Source of the DNA: an uncultured Blautia sp.
GTDB lineage: Bacteria; Bacillota; Clostridia; Lachnospirales; Lachnospiraceae
Assembly (NCBI GenBank): GCA_900765525.1
Contig: CAAFRY010000068.1
Coordinates: 1 to 12,527, forward strand
Direction: 5' to 3'
DNA length: 12,527 bases
In this document: positions 1 to 5,904 of the stretch, piece after piece
Layout: each line of letters opens with the position of its first letter
Position numbering within the stretch: the stretch's first letter is position 1
Made by a program: the position numbers and the translations under genes
The notes under the pieces: model-generated
The model's database searches: none
What the model was told of the DNA's origin: nothing
What the model saw: the letters and a program-made list of their open reading frames with translations, nothing else

Positions 1-2
1 AT

Positions 3-230
3 GAAAATGACATCTCTGAACCCGATATATCTACCTTAAAAAAAATAGCTGATTTTTTTGAAATTTCTATAGACTATTTAGTTGGTAATACAGAAATAGA
101 ACAAAAATATGACAACTATGTAGAAGAATCCCTAAATTCCGAGGAGCTTGACTATATACGCTCATTTCGACAGCTCTCCTCGTCCAAAAAAAAGGTTATT
201 AAGCTAGTAATCTCTGAATTTTTAAAATAG
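3..230 (+). CDS. XRE-family transcriptional regulator, C-terminal fragment (5' end outside window)
   Basis: An open frame enters from the left edge at base 3 and runs 75 codons to TAG at 228-230. The first ~27 residues include ISEPDISTLKKIADFF and SIDYLVGN, the usual last helices of a HTH_3/XRE DNA-binding domain (pattern P-xx-xLxxIAxxFxVSxDYLLG). The remaining ~45 residues are charged and end in a helix-like SSSKKKVIKLVISEFLK. The recognition helix and start codon lie outside the window, so DNA target and partners cannot be judged. Proteins of this kind are small cytoplasmic repressors or activators, often of stress or mobile-element genes. The gene converges on the trhP operon and shares its terminator. 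Its sequence is AT-rich compared with the operon to the right, which fits an accessory gene but does not prove transfer. The family call is solid; the function is unknown. Confidence 0.8.
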   Translation, partial: ENDISEPDISTLKKIADFFEISIDYLVGNTEIEQKYDNYVEESLNSEELDYIRSFRQLSSSKKKVIKLVISEFLK

Positions 231-233
231 CGC

Positions 234-281
234 AAAAAGACAGATGAAAGTTGAAAATATCCAACCTTCATCTGTCTTTTT
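234..281. terminator. Bidirectional intrinsic terminator between the XRE gene and trhP
   Basis: The arms 234-253 and 262-281 pair at 19 of 20 positions (one A:C mismatch) around an 8-nt loop. The outer ends are A5 on one side and T5 on the other, so each strand reads as a stem followed by a U-run. It begins 3 nt after the XRE stop codon and the last bases of the trhP stop codon lie inside it, so it can end both converging transcripts. Confidence 0.9.
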
Positions 282-1509
282 ATGATGTTTCCCGCCTTCT
301 CAAAATATCATAATACTCCGGTGCCTGGCTCAGTTCCACATACAGCACCTGCTGGGGATGGGGAGCGCTTTCCTGCTCTTCTCCCGCCTCATTGAGAATA
401 CGCTTCACCGTCACCGGCACATTTCTTCCGTCAGGCTTCATGATTTCAATTTCTTCCCCAAGGGAAAATTTATTTCGCTGCTCCAGCCTGCACAGCCCGT
501 CTTTTACCTCTCCTGCAATTCCCAGATAGGTATAGCCCTTTTCATAGGTATTGTTATCATAAATCTGGCTGTTTTCATCCGGCTTTCCATAGAAAAATCC
601 GGTGGTAAACTGGCGGTATGTGCAGCTTCTAATCTGCTCCTGATACCAGGACATATTACTTCTGTATTTTTCCGGACTCTCCAGATAATCATCTATAGCT
701 TTCCGGTAGGTTCTGGCCACTGTGGCCACATAAAGGGCTGTCTTCATACGACCTTCTATCTTCAGGCTGTTGATTCCTGCAGTGAGAATATCATCCATGT
801 GCTCAATCATACACAAATCCCTGGAATTGAAAATATAGGTACCCCTTTCATTTTCATACACAGGCATGTACTCTCCCGGCCTGGTCTCCTCCACAATGGA
901 ATATTTCCAGCGGCATGGATGGGTGCAGGCACCCCGGTTAGCGTCCCGTCCGGTAAAGAAATTAGACAATAGGCATCTGCCGGAATATGAGATACACATG
1001 GCTCCATGGATAAAAGTCTCGATTTCCATTTCCTCCGGAATATGGGCACGAATCTCCCGTATCTCTTCCAAAGAAAGTTCTCTGGCACTTACCACCCGTT
1101 TAGCCCCTAACTGCCACCAAAACTGGTAGGTTCCATAATTGGTGTTATTGGCCTGGGTACTGATATGGCGCTCGATTTCAGGACAAACCTCCTTGGCTAT
1201 CATAAAAACTCCCGGGTCTGAAATAATCAAAGCGTCTGGTTTTATTTCCCGAAGCTCCCGGAAATATTCCCTCACACCTTCCAAATCTTCGTTATGGGCC
1301 AGAATATTGGCAGTCACATAGACCCGGACACCTCTCTCATGGGCAAAGGCAATCCCCTGCCTCATGTCCTCCATGGAAAAATTTTTCGCCTTAGCCCGCA
1401 GACCAAAGGCCTCGCCGCCGATGTATACCGCATCTGCCCCAAAGATAACCGCCGTCTTCAAAACTTCCAGGCTGCTGGCAGGTATCAATAATTCAGGTTT
1501 TCGGCTCAT
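280..1509 (-). CDS. trhP: U32-family tRNA hydroxylation protein TrhP (annotated as peptidase U32)
   Basis: The 409-residue protein carries the peptidase U32 signature at residues 164-182 (E164, FIHGAMC, then SGRC and S182). Four cysteines, C172, C179, C195 and C199, are spaced as in family members thought to hold an Fe-S cluster. Despite the name, E. coli YegQ (TrhP) and B. subtilis YrrN/YrrO act in prephenate-dependent hydroxylation of uridine 34 of tRNA, giving 5-hydroxyuridine. The gene directly follows trmR, whose product methylates that hydroxyl, so the two form one pathway. It starts at ATG 1509, overlapping trmR by 17 nt, with AAGGAGAG just upstream. It is the last gene of the operon and ends in the terminator. 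B. subtilis has two U32 paralogues here; only one is seen in this window. The family call is certain, the tRNA role is inferred from homology and context. Confidence 0.9.
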   Translation of the reverse strand: MSRKPELLIPASSLEVLKTAVIFGADAVYIGGEAFGLRAKAKNFSMEDMRQGIAFAHERGVRVYVTANILAHNEDLEGVREYFRELREIKPDALIISDPGVFMIAKEVCPEIERHISTQANNTNYGTYQFWWQLGAKRVVSARELSLEEIREIRAHIPEEMEIETFIHGAMCISYSGRCLLSNFFTGRDANRGACTHPCRWKYSIVEETRPGEYMPVYENERGTYIFNSRDLCMIEHMDDILTAGINSLKIEGRMKTALYVATVARTYRKAIDDYLESPEKYRSNMSWYQEQIRSCTYRQFTTGFFYGKPDENSQIYDNNTYEKGYTYLGIAGEVKDGLCRLEQRNKFSLGEEIEIMKPDGRNVPVTVKRILNEAGEEQESAPHPQQVLYVELSQAPEYYDILRRRETS

Positions 1510-2164
1510 GCTCTTTCTCTCCTTGTCTCTTTACGCTCAAGGCCACCCCGTCCCCCAGAGGGAGAATAGAGGTTTCCAAAAGCGGATGGTTTTTCAGCGC
1601 ACGAAGATATTCCCGCATACGCTTATAAATAGTTCTGTTTCTCCGCTCTACCGCAAAGTGGGACTCAACAATATCCCCGTCCTGCAGCACATTGTCAGAA
1701 ACCAAAAGGCCGCCCTCTTCAAGCAGCCTTAAAATATCCGGCAGGAAATGAATGTACTGCCCCTTTGCAGCATCCATAAAAATAAAATCAAAGGGCTCCT
1801 TCAGAGTTTTCAGCACATCCTGGGCATCTCCCTCCAAAAGAGTAATCTGCTCCTGTCTTCCCGCTCTTTTAAAATTTTCCCTTGCAACAGGAATCCTTTT
1901 TTCATAATTCTCAATAGTAACAATCCGGCAGTTTTGGGGACCATATTGGGCCATCAGCAGAGCGGAAAATCCCACTGCGGTTCCTACCTCCAGGATTCTG
2001 CAGGGTTTTTTCATCAAAAGCAATACCTTCAGAAAGCTCTGCATCTCTCTGCGGATAATGGGAACTCCCTCTTCCAAAGCAGAAAGCTCCAGCTCATTGA
2101 GAAAATCTGTATTTCCCCTGTCCAGGGAGTTGATAAAGGCAGTCATACGCTCATCCACAATCAC
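1493..2164 (-). CDS. trmR: SAM-dependent O-methyltransferase, tRNA 5-hydroxyuridine methyltransferase TrmR
   Basis: This 223-residue class I methyltransferase belongs to the methyltransferase_3 (catechol O-methyltransferase-like) family. The SAM-binding motif I is ILEVGTAVGFSA (57-68), the acidic residue after strand 2 is E85, and the metal-site acids are D131 (FMDAAKGQY) and D157-N158 (VSDNVL). GDGVALSVKR near the end is typical. B. subtilis YrrM (TrmR) uses SAM to turn 5-hydroxyuridine at tRNA position 34 into 5-methoxyuridine, widening wobble decoding. Its partner trhP overlaps the 3' end. The start is GTG at 2164: AAGGAGG lies 9 nt upstream, inside the last codons of the MltG-like gene, whose TGA overlaps the start by 4 nt (GTGA), so translation is probably coupled. 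A small-molecule O-methyltransferase is the alternative, but the neighbourhood favours TrmR. Confidence 0.88.
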   Translation of the reverse strand: MIVDERMTAFINSLDRGNTDFLNELELSALEEGVPIIRREMQSFLKVLLLMKKPCRILEVGTAVGFSALLMAQYGPQNCRIVTIENYEKRIPVARENFKRAGRQEQITLLEGDAQDVLKTLKEPFDFIFMDAAKGQYIHFLPDILRLLEEGGLLVSDNVLQDGDIVESHFAVERRNRTIYKRMREYLRALKNHPLLETSILPLGDGVALSVKRQGEKEHEPKT

Positions 2165-2658
2165 TGCTCTTCTCCTCCTTCTTCCTGGGGCTGGGAAGCA
2201 GCCTGGGAATCATCCTTAATCTGGGAGCTGCCCTCCTGGGTATTTCCCTCTGCGTCTGTCTGGTCCGGCTGGCCTTTCAGATTTATCTTAGCCAGAATTT
2301 CCATCATTTCATCCGCTGTCATACTGGTGTTTAAAATATAAGTCCCTGACTGCAGCTTTCCCTTGTAATTGGACAGCATTTCCTGGACCACAAACACCTT
2401 AGGGTCCTCAATAAGTCCCTTTTTCTCCAGTGTTCTTCCAATCTGATACACGGAGTCACCCTGTTTTACCACTACGGTAATATCCCTGCCCTCTTCCTGG
2501 GAAGACATGGGCTGCTGATAAAATATATCATAACCGAAATCGTAAGCAGATTTCCCTATATAAATAACTGCAACTACCACGCAGACGTAAAGCACAAAAC
2601 GGAAAAAGCCTCCTGCTATAATAGATGATTTCTTTTGTTTTCTGATTTGTTTTCCCAT
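2161..2658 (-). CDS. Short MltG/YrrL-like membrane protein without the transglycosylase domain
   Basis: This 165-residue protein has a basic N-terminus (residues 1-10), one membrane segment (about 20-35, RFVLYVCVVVAVIYIG) and an outside part. Residues 59-126 (ITVVVKQGDSVYQIGRTLEK, then GLIEDPKVF and LQSGTYILNTSMTADEMMEIL) match the LysM-like N-terminal domain of MltG/YrrL endolytic murein transglycosylases. Full MltG has about 340 or more residues and a catalytic glutamate further on; here the chain ends instead in a ~39-residue tail of Q, E, D, S and G. No frameshift remnant of the missing domain is visible, because trmR follows with a 4-nt overlap. It may sense or bind nascent glycan strands, or help place another enzyme, but it should not cut glycan by itself. 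It starts at ATG 2658 with AAGGAG upstream. Its place before trmR matches yrrL in B. subtilis. Confidence 0.8.
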   Translation of the reverse strand: MGKQIRKQKKSSIIAGGFFRFVLYVCVVVAVIYIGKSAYDFGYDIFYQQPMSSQEEGRDITVVVKQGDSVYQIGRTLEKKGLIEDPKVFVVQEMLSNYKGKLQSGTYILNTSMTADEMMEILAKINLKGQPDQTDAEGNTQEGSSQIKDDSQAASQPQEEGGEEQ

Positions 2659-2673
2659 ATTGTTCTCCTTGCC

Positions 2674-3015
2674 CTATGATAATTCCGGTACATCCAGATT
2701 TATCCCCTGGTGAATCGCCGTACTGATACCCTGAAGCTGCTTGCACAAGGCCAGCTCTGCCTCCATAAACTGGTTGACCTCCTCGATTTTGCACAGTTCT
2801 TCCATTCGCTCGTCCAAATCGTCTATGACCTCATAGAGATTAACATCCTCGCTCTGATTCTGCACCCTGTAATTCAGGCGTCTTAAATCATCCACCTGCT
2901 CCTTCAGTCCGGGAATCCTGTTTACTGCATCCAGAGCCTGGCAATATTGCTTATACACGCTCCCGTTGCGGATTGCGGAAATCAGCATTTCTGTGCAGGT
3001 ATCAATAAAACTCAT
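2674..3015 (-). CDS. YlbF/YmcA-family protein (Com_YlbF), likely RNA-decay accessory factor
   Basis: The product is 113 residues, nearly all helical, with the YlbF-family pattern: an N-terminal helix, then IPGLKEQVDDLRRLNYRVQN (about 34-53), and a C-terminal helix with FMEAELALCKQLQGI. In B. subtilis YlbF, YmcA and YaaT form the Y-complex that directs RNase Y to some mRNAs and affects competence, sporulation and biofilm formation. Here the gene starts 2 nt after the RNase J stop codon and its GGAGG sits in the last RNase J codons (ATGGAGGCATAAAGATG), so the two are translated together. That pairing supports a role in RNA turnover, but the partner nuclease is inferred. No cysteine-rich Fe-S motif is seen. 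The family is recognised by pattern, and a specific orthologue (YlbF or YmcA) cannot be chosen. Confidence 0.8.
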   Translation of the reverse strand: MSFIDTCTEMLISAIRNGSVYKQYCQALDAVNRIPGLKEQVDDLRRLNYRVQNQSEDVNLYEVIDDLDERMEELCKIEEVNQFMEAELALCKQLQGISTAIHQGINLDVPELS

Positions 3016-3017
3016 CT

Positions 3018-4685
3018 TTATGCCTCCATAATGATTGGCAGAATCATTGGGTCTCTCTTAGTTCTCTTCCATAAAAAGTCTCCCAGGGAATCCTTGATAA
3101 TGTTCTTAATTTTTCCCCAGTCGGTTATATGCTTATCCAGACACACGTCTATAGCATCCTCCACAACAATCCTTGCCTCATCCATTAAATCTTCTGACTC
3201 TCTTACATACACAAAGCCTCTGGATACAATATCCGGCCCGGCCAAAAGAGTGCCGCTGTGTTTTTCCAAAGTGAGGACCACTATCATAATGCCGTCCTCC
3301 GCCAGATGCTGACGGTCTCTCAGCACGATATTTCCTACGTCCCCCACACCTAAACCATCCACCAGAATAGCGCCGGTGCATACTTTCCCCGAAACTCTTG
3401 CATGGTCATCTTCATTCAGTTCCAGCACATCTCCGGAAGAAAGAATAAAAATGTTCTCCTTAGGTATTCCCAGTTCCCTGGCTACCCCTGCCTGTGCCTT
3501 TAAATGCCTGTACTCGCCATGAACGGGAATGGCATATTTGGGCTTTACCAGAGAATAAATAAGCTTAATCTCCTCCTGGCAGGCATGTCCTGAAACATGG
3601 GCATCCTGGAAGATAACGTCAGCGCCTTTCCGGCTCAACTCATTGATAACCTTAGACACAGCTTTCTCATTTCCCGGTATGGGATTAGAGCTGAAAATAA
3701 TGGTGTCATTAGGCTTGATGGTAACTTTTTTATGAATATTGGCCGCCATTCTGGACAGTGCAGCCATGGACTCTCCCTGGCTTCCGGTGGTGATAAGCAC
3801 CACTTTCTCGTCGGGATAATTTTTAATCTGGTCAATTTCCACCAGAGTCTTGTCCGGAATCTGTAGATACCCCAGCTCTGCTGCAGTTCCGATTACATTT
3901 ACCATACTCCGGCCTTCCACAGCCACTTTCCTGCCGTATTTATAGGCTGAATTGATAATCTGCTGCACCCTGTCTACATTAGAAGCAAAGGTGGCAATGA
4001 TAATTCTGGTGTTTTTATGCTCTGCAAATATATTATCAAAAGTCTTTCCCACGGTTCTCTCTGACATGGTAAAGCCTTTTCTTTCCGCATTTGTACTGTC
4101 GCACATCAGGGCTAAAACGCCCTTTTTTCCGATTTCCGCAAATCTCTGTAAATCAATAGCATCTCCGAATACCGGTGTATAATCCACCTTAAAGTCTCCT
4201 GTGTGAATGACGGTTCCTGCCGGAGAGTAGATAGCCAGGGCTGAAGCATCCTGGATACTGTGGTTTGTTTTAATAAATTCTATCCTGAAACAGCCCAGGT
4301 TAATAGACTGTCCGTGTTTGATAACTTTTCTCTTGGTGTTTCTCAAAAGATTGTGTTCTTTCAGTTTGTTTTCAATCAATCCTACCGTCAGCTTGGTGGC
4401 ATAGATGGGTACGTTGACTTCCTTCAGCACATAAGGCAGGGCACCGATATGGTCCTCATGGCCGTGGGTGATGACAAATCCCTTCACCTTTTCTATATTA
4501 TCCTTCAAATATGTGACATCCGGAATAACCAAGTCGATTCCCAGCATATCGTCCTCGGGAAAAGACAGTCCGCAGTCCACAACAACAATACTGTCCTCAT
4601 ACTCAAAGGCAGTAATATTCATTCCAATCTGTTCCAGTCCGCCCAATGGAATGATTTTCAATTTTCCGTTATTATTTTTTTTCAA
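3018..4685 (-). CDS. rnj: Ribonuclease J (beta-CASP metallo-beta-lactamase RNase)
   Basis: The 555-residue product matches the usual RNase J length. The zinc motif HGHEDHIGALPY begins at H74 (H74, H76, D78, H79), followed by H142, D164 (HTGDFKVDYTP) and H389 (PVHGEYRHL). The beta-CASP part includes the segment ATFASNVDRVQQI (231-243), SSNPIPGNE and HVSGHA (363-368). A C-terminal domain of ~100 residues follows, as in RNase J1/J2. The enzyme is a cytoplasmic 5'-to-3' exonuclease and endonuclease in mRNA decay and rRNA maturation. The start codon is TTG at 4683-4685, supported by a strong GGAGGAA. It lies 24 nt after the DUF1292 gene and is coupled to the YlbF-family gene downstream. All catalytic metal residues are present, so activity is expected. 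Confidence 0.96.
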   Translation of the reverse strand: MKKNNNGKLKIIPLGGLEQIGMNITAFEYEDSIVVVDCGLSFPEDDMLGIDLVIPDVTYLKDNIEKVKGFVITHGHEDHIGALPYVLKEVNVPIYATKLTVGLIENKLKEHNLLRNTKRKVIKHGQSINLGCFRIEFIKTNHSIQDASALAIYSPAGTVIHTGDFKVDYTPVFGDAIDLQRFAEIGKKGVLALMCDSTNAERKGFTMSERTVGKTFDNIFAEHKNTRIIIATFASNVDRVQQIINSAYKYGRKVAVEGRSMVNVIGTAAELGYLQIPDKTLVEIDQIKNYPDEKVVLITTGSQGESMAALSRMAANIHKKVTIKPNDTIIFSSNPIPGNEKAVSKVINELSRKGADVIFQDAHVSGHACQEEIKLIYSLVKPKYAIPVHGEYRHLKAQAGVARELGIPKENIFILSSGDVLELNEDDHARVSGKVCTGAILVDGLGVGDVGNIVLRDRQHLAEDGIMIVVLTLEKHSGTLLAGPDIVSRGFVYVRESEDLMDEARIVVEDAIDVCLDKHITDWGKIKNIIKDSLGDFLWKRTKRDPMILPIIMEA

Positions 4686-4690
4686 CTTAA

Positions 4691-4697
4691 TTCCTCC
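4691..4697 (-). promoter_or_regulatory. Ribosome binding site that fixes the TTG start of RNase J
   Basis: On the minus strand GGAGGAA (4697 to 4691) stands 5 nt before TTG at 4685; the GGAGG core is 7 nt away. No ATG in frame lies near, and the next residues (KKNNNGKLKIIPLGGLEQIG) read as a normal RNase J N-terminus, so the rare start codon is credible. Confidence 0.8.
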
Positions 4698-4709
4698 AAT
4701 ATTCCGTTC

Positions 4710-4976
4710 CTACTCAAATTCAATATCTTCCAGCATGGCAGCAAAGACCTTGTAAACCGCATCGTACTCTGTATCATCCTCCACAAATACGTAGCAGCCC
4801 TCCTCTTCGCCGTCCTTCGAAATGTCCTTTAAAATATACGCCGCACTTCCGTTTTCATCCTCTGTCTCGTCCGGGTCAACTACCAAAAGGTAATTTACCC
4901 CTCCCACTCTGGTCTGTTCCAGAATCCCGAATTCTAATTCGCTTCCGTCTTCTCCGTCAAATACTACTGTTTCCAT
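4710..4976 (-). CDS. DUF1292 family protein (YrzB-like), function unknown
   Basis: The product is a small acidic protein of 88 residues. It matches DUF1292: a first strand around VVFDGEDGSELEFGILEQ, then YLLVVDPDETEDENGSAAYI, a loop rich in D/E, and a final segment DTEYDAVYKVFAAMLED. B. subtilis YrzB occupies the same place after yrzL and yrrK (ireB-ruvX). No biochemical role is established that I can name. The frame is open to ATG 5012, but the second ATG at 4976 is chosen because AAAGGA (4984-4989) lies 7 nt upstream of it, and the extra 12 residues (PGKNEKRKDES) look like a translated leader. It lies 97 nt after ruvX, the widest gap in the operon, with small inverted repeats between them. 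It has no membrane segment or signal peptide, so it is probably cytoplasmic. Confidence 0.85.
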   Translation of the reverse strand: METVVFDGEDGSELEFGILEQTRVGGVNYLLVVDPDETEDENGSAAYILKDISKDGEEEGCYVFVEDDTEYDAVYKVFAAMLEDIEFE

Positions 4977-5035
4977 ACTTTCGTCCTTTCTTTTTTCATT
5001 TTTTCCAGGCATAGGCAGAACCCGGAAACATGCTC

Positions 5036-5050
5036 GGTTTCACCCAAACC
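5036..5050 (-). repeat. Small inverted repeat in the ruvX to DUF1292 gap
   Basis: GGTTT and AAACC form a 5-bp stem with a 5-nt loop. A second 5-bp stem, 5025-5029 with 5037-5041 (GAAAC/GTTTC), uses the same bases at 5037-5040, so the two exclude each other. GAACC at 5018-5022 can also pair with GGTTC at 5060-5064 around both. No U-run follows, so this is not an intrinsic terminator. Stems of 5 bp are short and may be chance. Confidence 0.3.
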
Positions 5051-5073
5051 TGCCCTTCTGGTTCAGGCTGAAA

Positions 5074-5508
5074 TCAAACTGTATCCGGGTTTGCTTTTGC
5101 ATCTAAATAGCCCTGCAAAATAAATACAGCCGCTATCATATCCACATATTTACCTCTGTTCTCTCTGCGTACACCGGATTCCATCAGTGTACGGTTCGCT
5201 TCCACGGTAGTAAGCCTCTCGTCCCACATGACAACGGGCAGTCCCAGTCTTCTTTCCAGCGTTTCTTTTAGCTGCAGCGATTTTTCAGCCCGTTCCCCGA
5301 TGGTATTATTCATGTTTTTCGGAAAGCCCAGAACAATTTCAGTCACTTCATATTTTTTTACTAATTCTTCTACTCTGCGCAGAGATTTCCGCAGCTTGTT
5401 CTCTTCTTCCCTTCTGATAATTTCTATTCCCTGTGCGGTCAGGCCCAGGGGGTCGCTTACTGCTACCCCTATGGTCTTAGAGCCGTAATCCAGTCCCATG
5501 ATTCTCAT
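5074..5508 (-). CDS. ruvX: RuvX/YqgF-family Holliday junction resolvase-like nuclease
   Basis: With ATG 5508 the product has 144 residues, close to the family norm of about 138-150. The RNase H-like fold shows in [19 protein letters not shown] (D7 is the first metal acid), the strand [11 protein letters not shown], the motif [10 protein letters not shown] with its acidic residue, and [17 protein letters not shown] holding the last aspartate. E. coli YqgF is linked to pre-16S rRNA processing, and other members resolve Holliday junctions, so the in vivo role may be ribosomal, fitting this neighbourhood. The frame also allows GTG at 5520 (4 extra residues, 8-nt overlap with ireB). ATG 5508 is preferred because family members begin MRI-x-GLD, which leaves a 4-nt gap to ireB. 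The Shine-Dalgarno is weak (GGAAG within the end of ireB), so coupling to ireB translation is likely. Confidence 0.92.
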   Translation of the reverse strand: MRIMGLDYGSKTIGVAVSDPLGLTAQGIEIIRREEENKLRKSLRRVEELVKKYEVTEIVLGFPKNMNNTIGERAEKSLQLKETLERRLGLPVVMWDERLTTVEANRTLMESGVRRENRGKYVDMIAAVFILQGYLDAKANPDTV

Positions 5509-5512
5509 AGGA

Positions 5513-5782
5513 TTAACCACGCTTCCAGGATTTATTCTTAATATATTCCCGCAGCAGTTCCTCTACCAGCTCGTCCCTCTCCACCTTCATAATGGTGCTT
5601 CTTGCTCCCTTATAGCTGGTAATATAGGTAGGGTCTCCGGACATAATATAGCCTACAATCTGGTTTACCGGGTTATAGCCCTTCTCAGCCATTGCATTAT
5701 ATACTAAATCCAGAACCTCCTTCACACGCACTTCCGGGTCTGTCTTCACATTAAAATACTGTGTATTTTCTAAATTTGCCAT
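5513..5782 (-). CDS. ireB: IreB-family regulatory phosphoprotein (DUF965, YrzL)
   Basis: The 89-residue product matches IreB throughout: an N-terminal tail with T7, then [55 protein letters not shown] and [15 protein letters not shown]. In Enterococcus faecalis IreB is phosphorylated on N-terminal threonines by the PASTA kinase IreK and lowers intrinsic cephalosporin resistance. The exact sites cannot be carried over because the tail differs. It is the first gene of a long operon whose conserved order ireB-ruvX-DUF1292 is widespread in Firmicutes. It begins at ATG 5782 behind AAGGGCG, a modest Shine-Dalgarno, and a leader of roughly 84 nt. Cytoplasmic, no cofactor motif. The family call is sure; the link to wall-stress signalling here is inference, since no PASTA kinase lies in the window. 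Confidence 0.93.
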   Translation of the reverse strand: MANLENTQYFNVKTDPEVRVKEVLDLVYNAMAEKGYNPVNQIVGYIMSGDPTYITSYKGARSTIMKVERDELVEELLREYIKNKSWKRG

Positions 5783-5872
5783 TCTATATTCACGCCCTTA
5801 TCTCTATAATTCGTTCTCTTTATCCGCTGTCTGGGGTTCTAAAAAAGAACATAACACTGCAACTATACGTCT

Positions 5873-5901
5873 ATTCTAATATATCTGGCCGGGAAATTCA
5901 A
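5873..5901 (-). promoter_or_regulatory. Putative sigma-A-type promoter of the ireB-trhP operon
   Basis: On the minus strand a -35 box TTGAAT (5896-5901) and a -10 box TAGAAT (5873-5878) are separated by 17 nt, each one or two bases from consensus. The -35 starts 3 bp after the end of mtaB. The predicted start near 5866 gives a leader of about 84 nt before ireB, containing a small GTTCT-T5-AGAAC hairpin at 5836-5850. Read-through from mtaB remains possible, as no terminator lies between. Confidence 0.5.
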
Positions 5902-5904
5902 CTA

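Noticed and set aside
358-972. 204-codon open frame on the plus strand opposite trhP
   Set aside because: It lies wholly antisense to a clear U32 family gene, has no recognisable family pattern, and plus-strand frames of this kind occur opposite most genes in the window.
4260-4832. 190-codon open frame on the plus strand across the start of RNase J and the DUF1292 gene
   Set aside because: It is antisense to two well-supported genes, shows no plausible ribosome binding site, and reads as a low-information shadow.
4977-5012. Longer start (ATG 5012) for the DUF1292 gene
   Set aside because: A Shine-Dalgarno AAAGGA sits inside this extension at the right distance from ATG 4976, and family similarity begins after that methionine.
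5509-5520. GTG 5520 start of ruvX
   Set aside because: GGAAG is only a base or so before it, and relatives begin at the MRI of ATG 5508. It remains possible.
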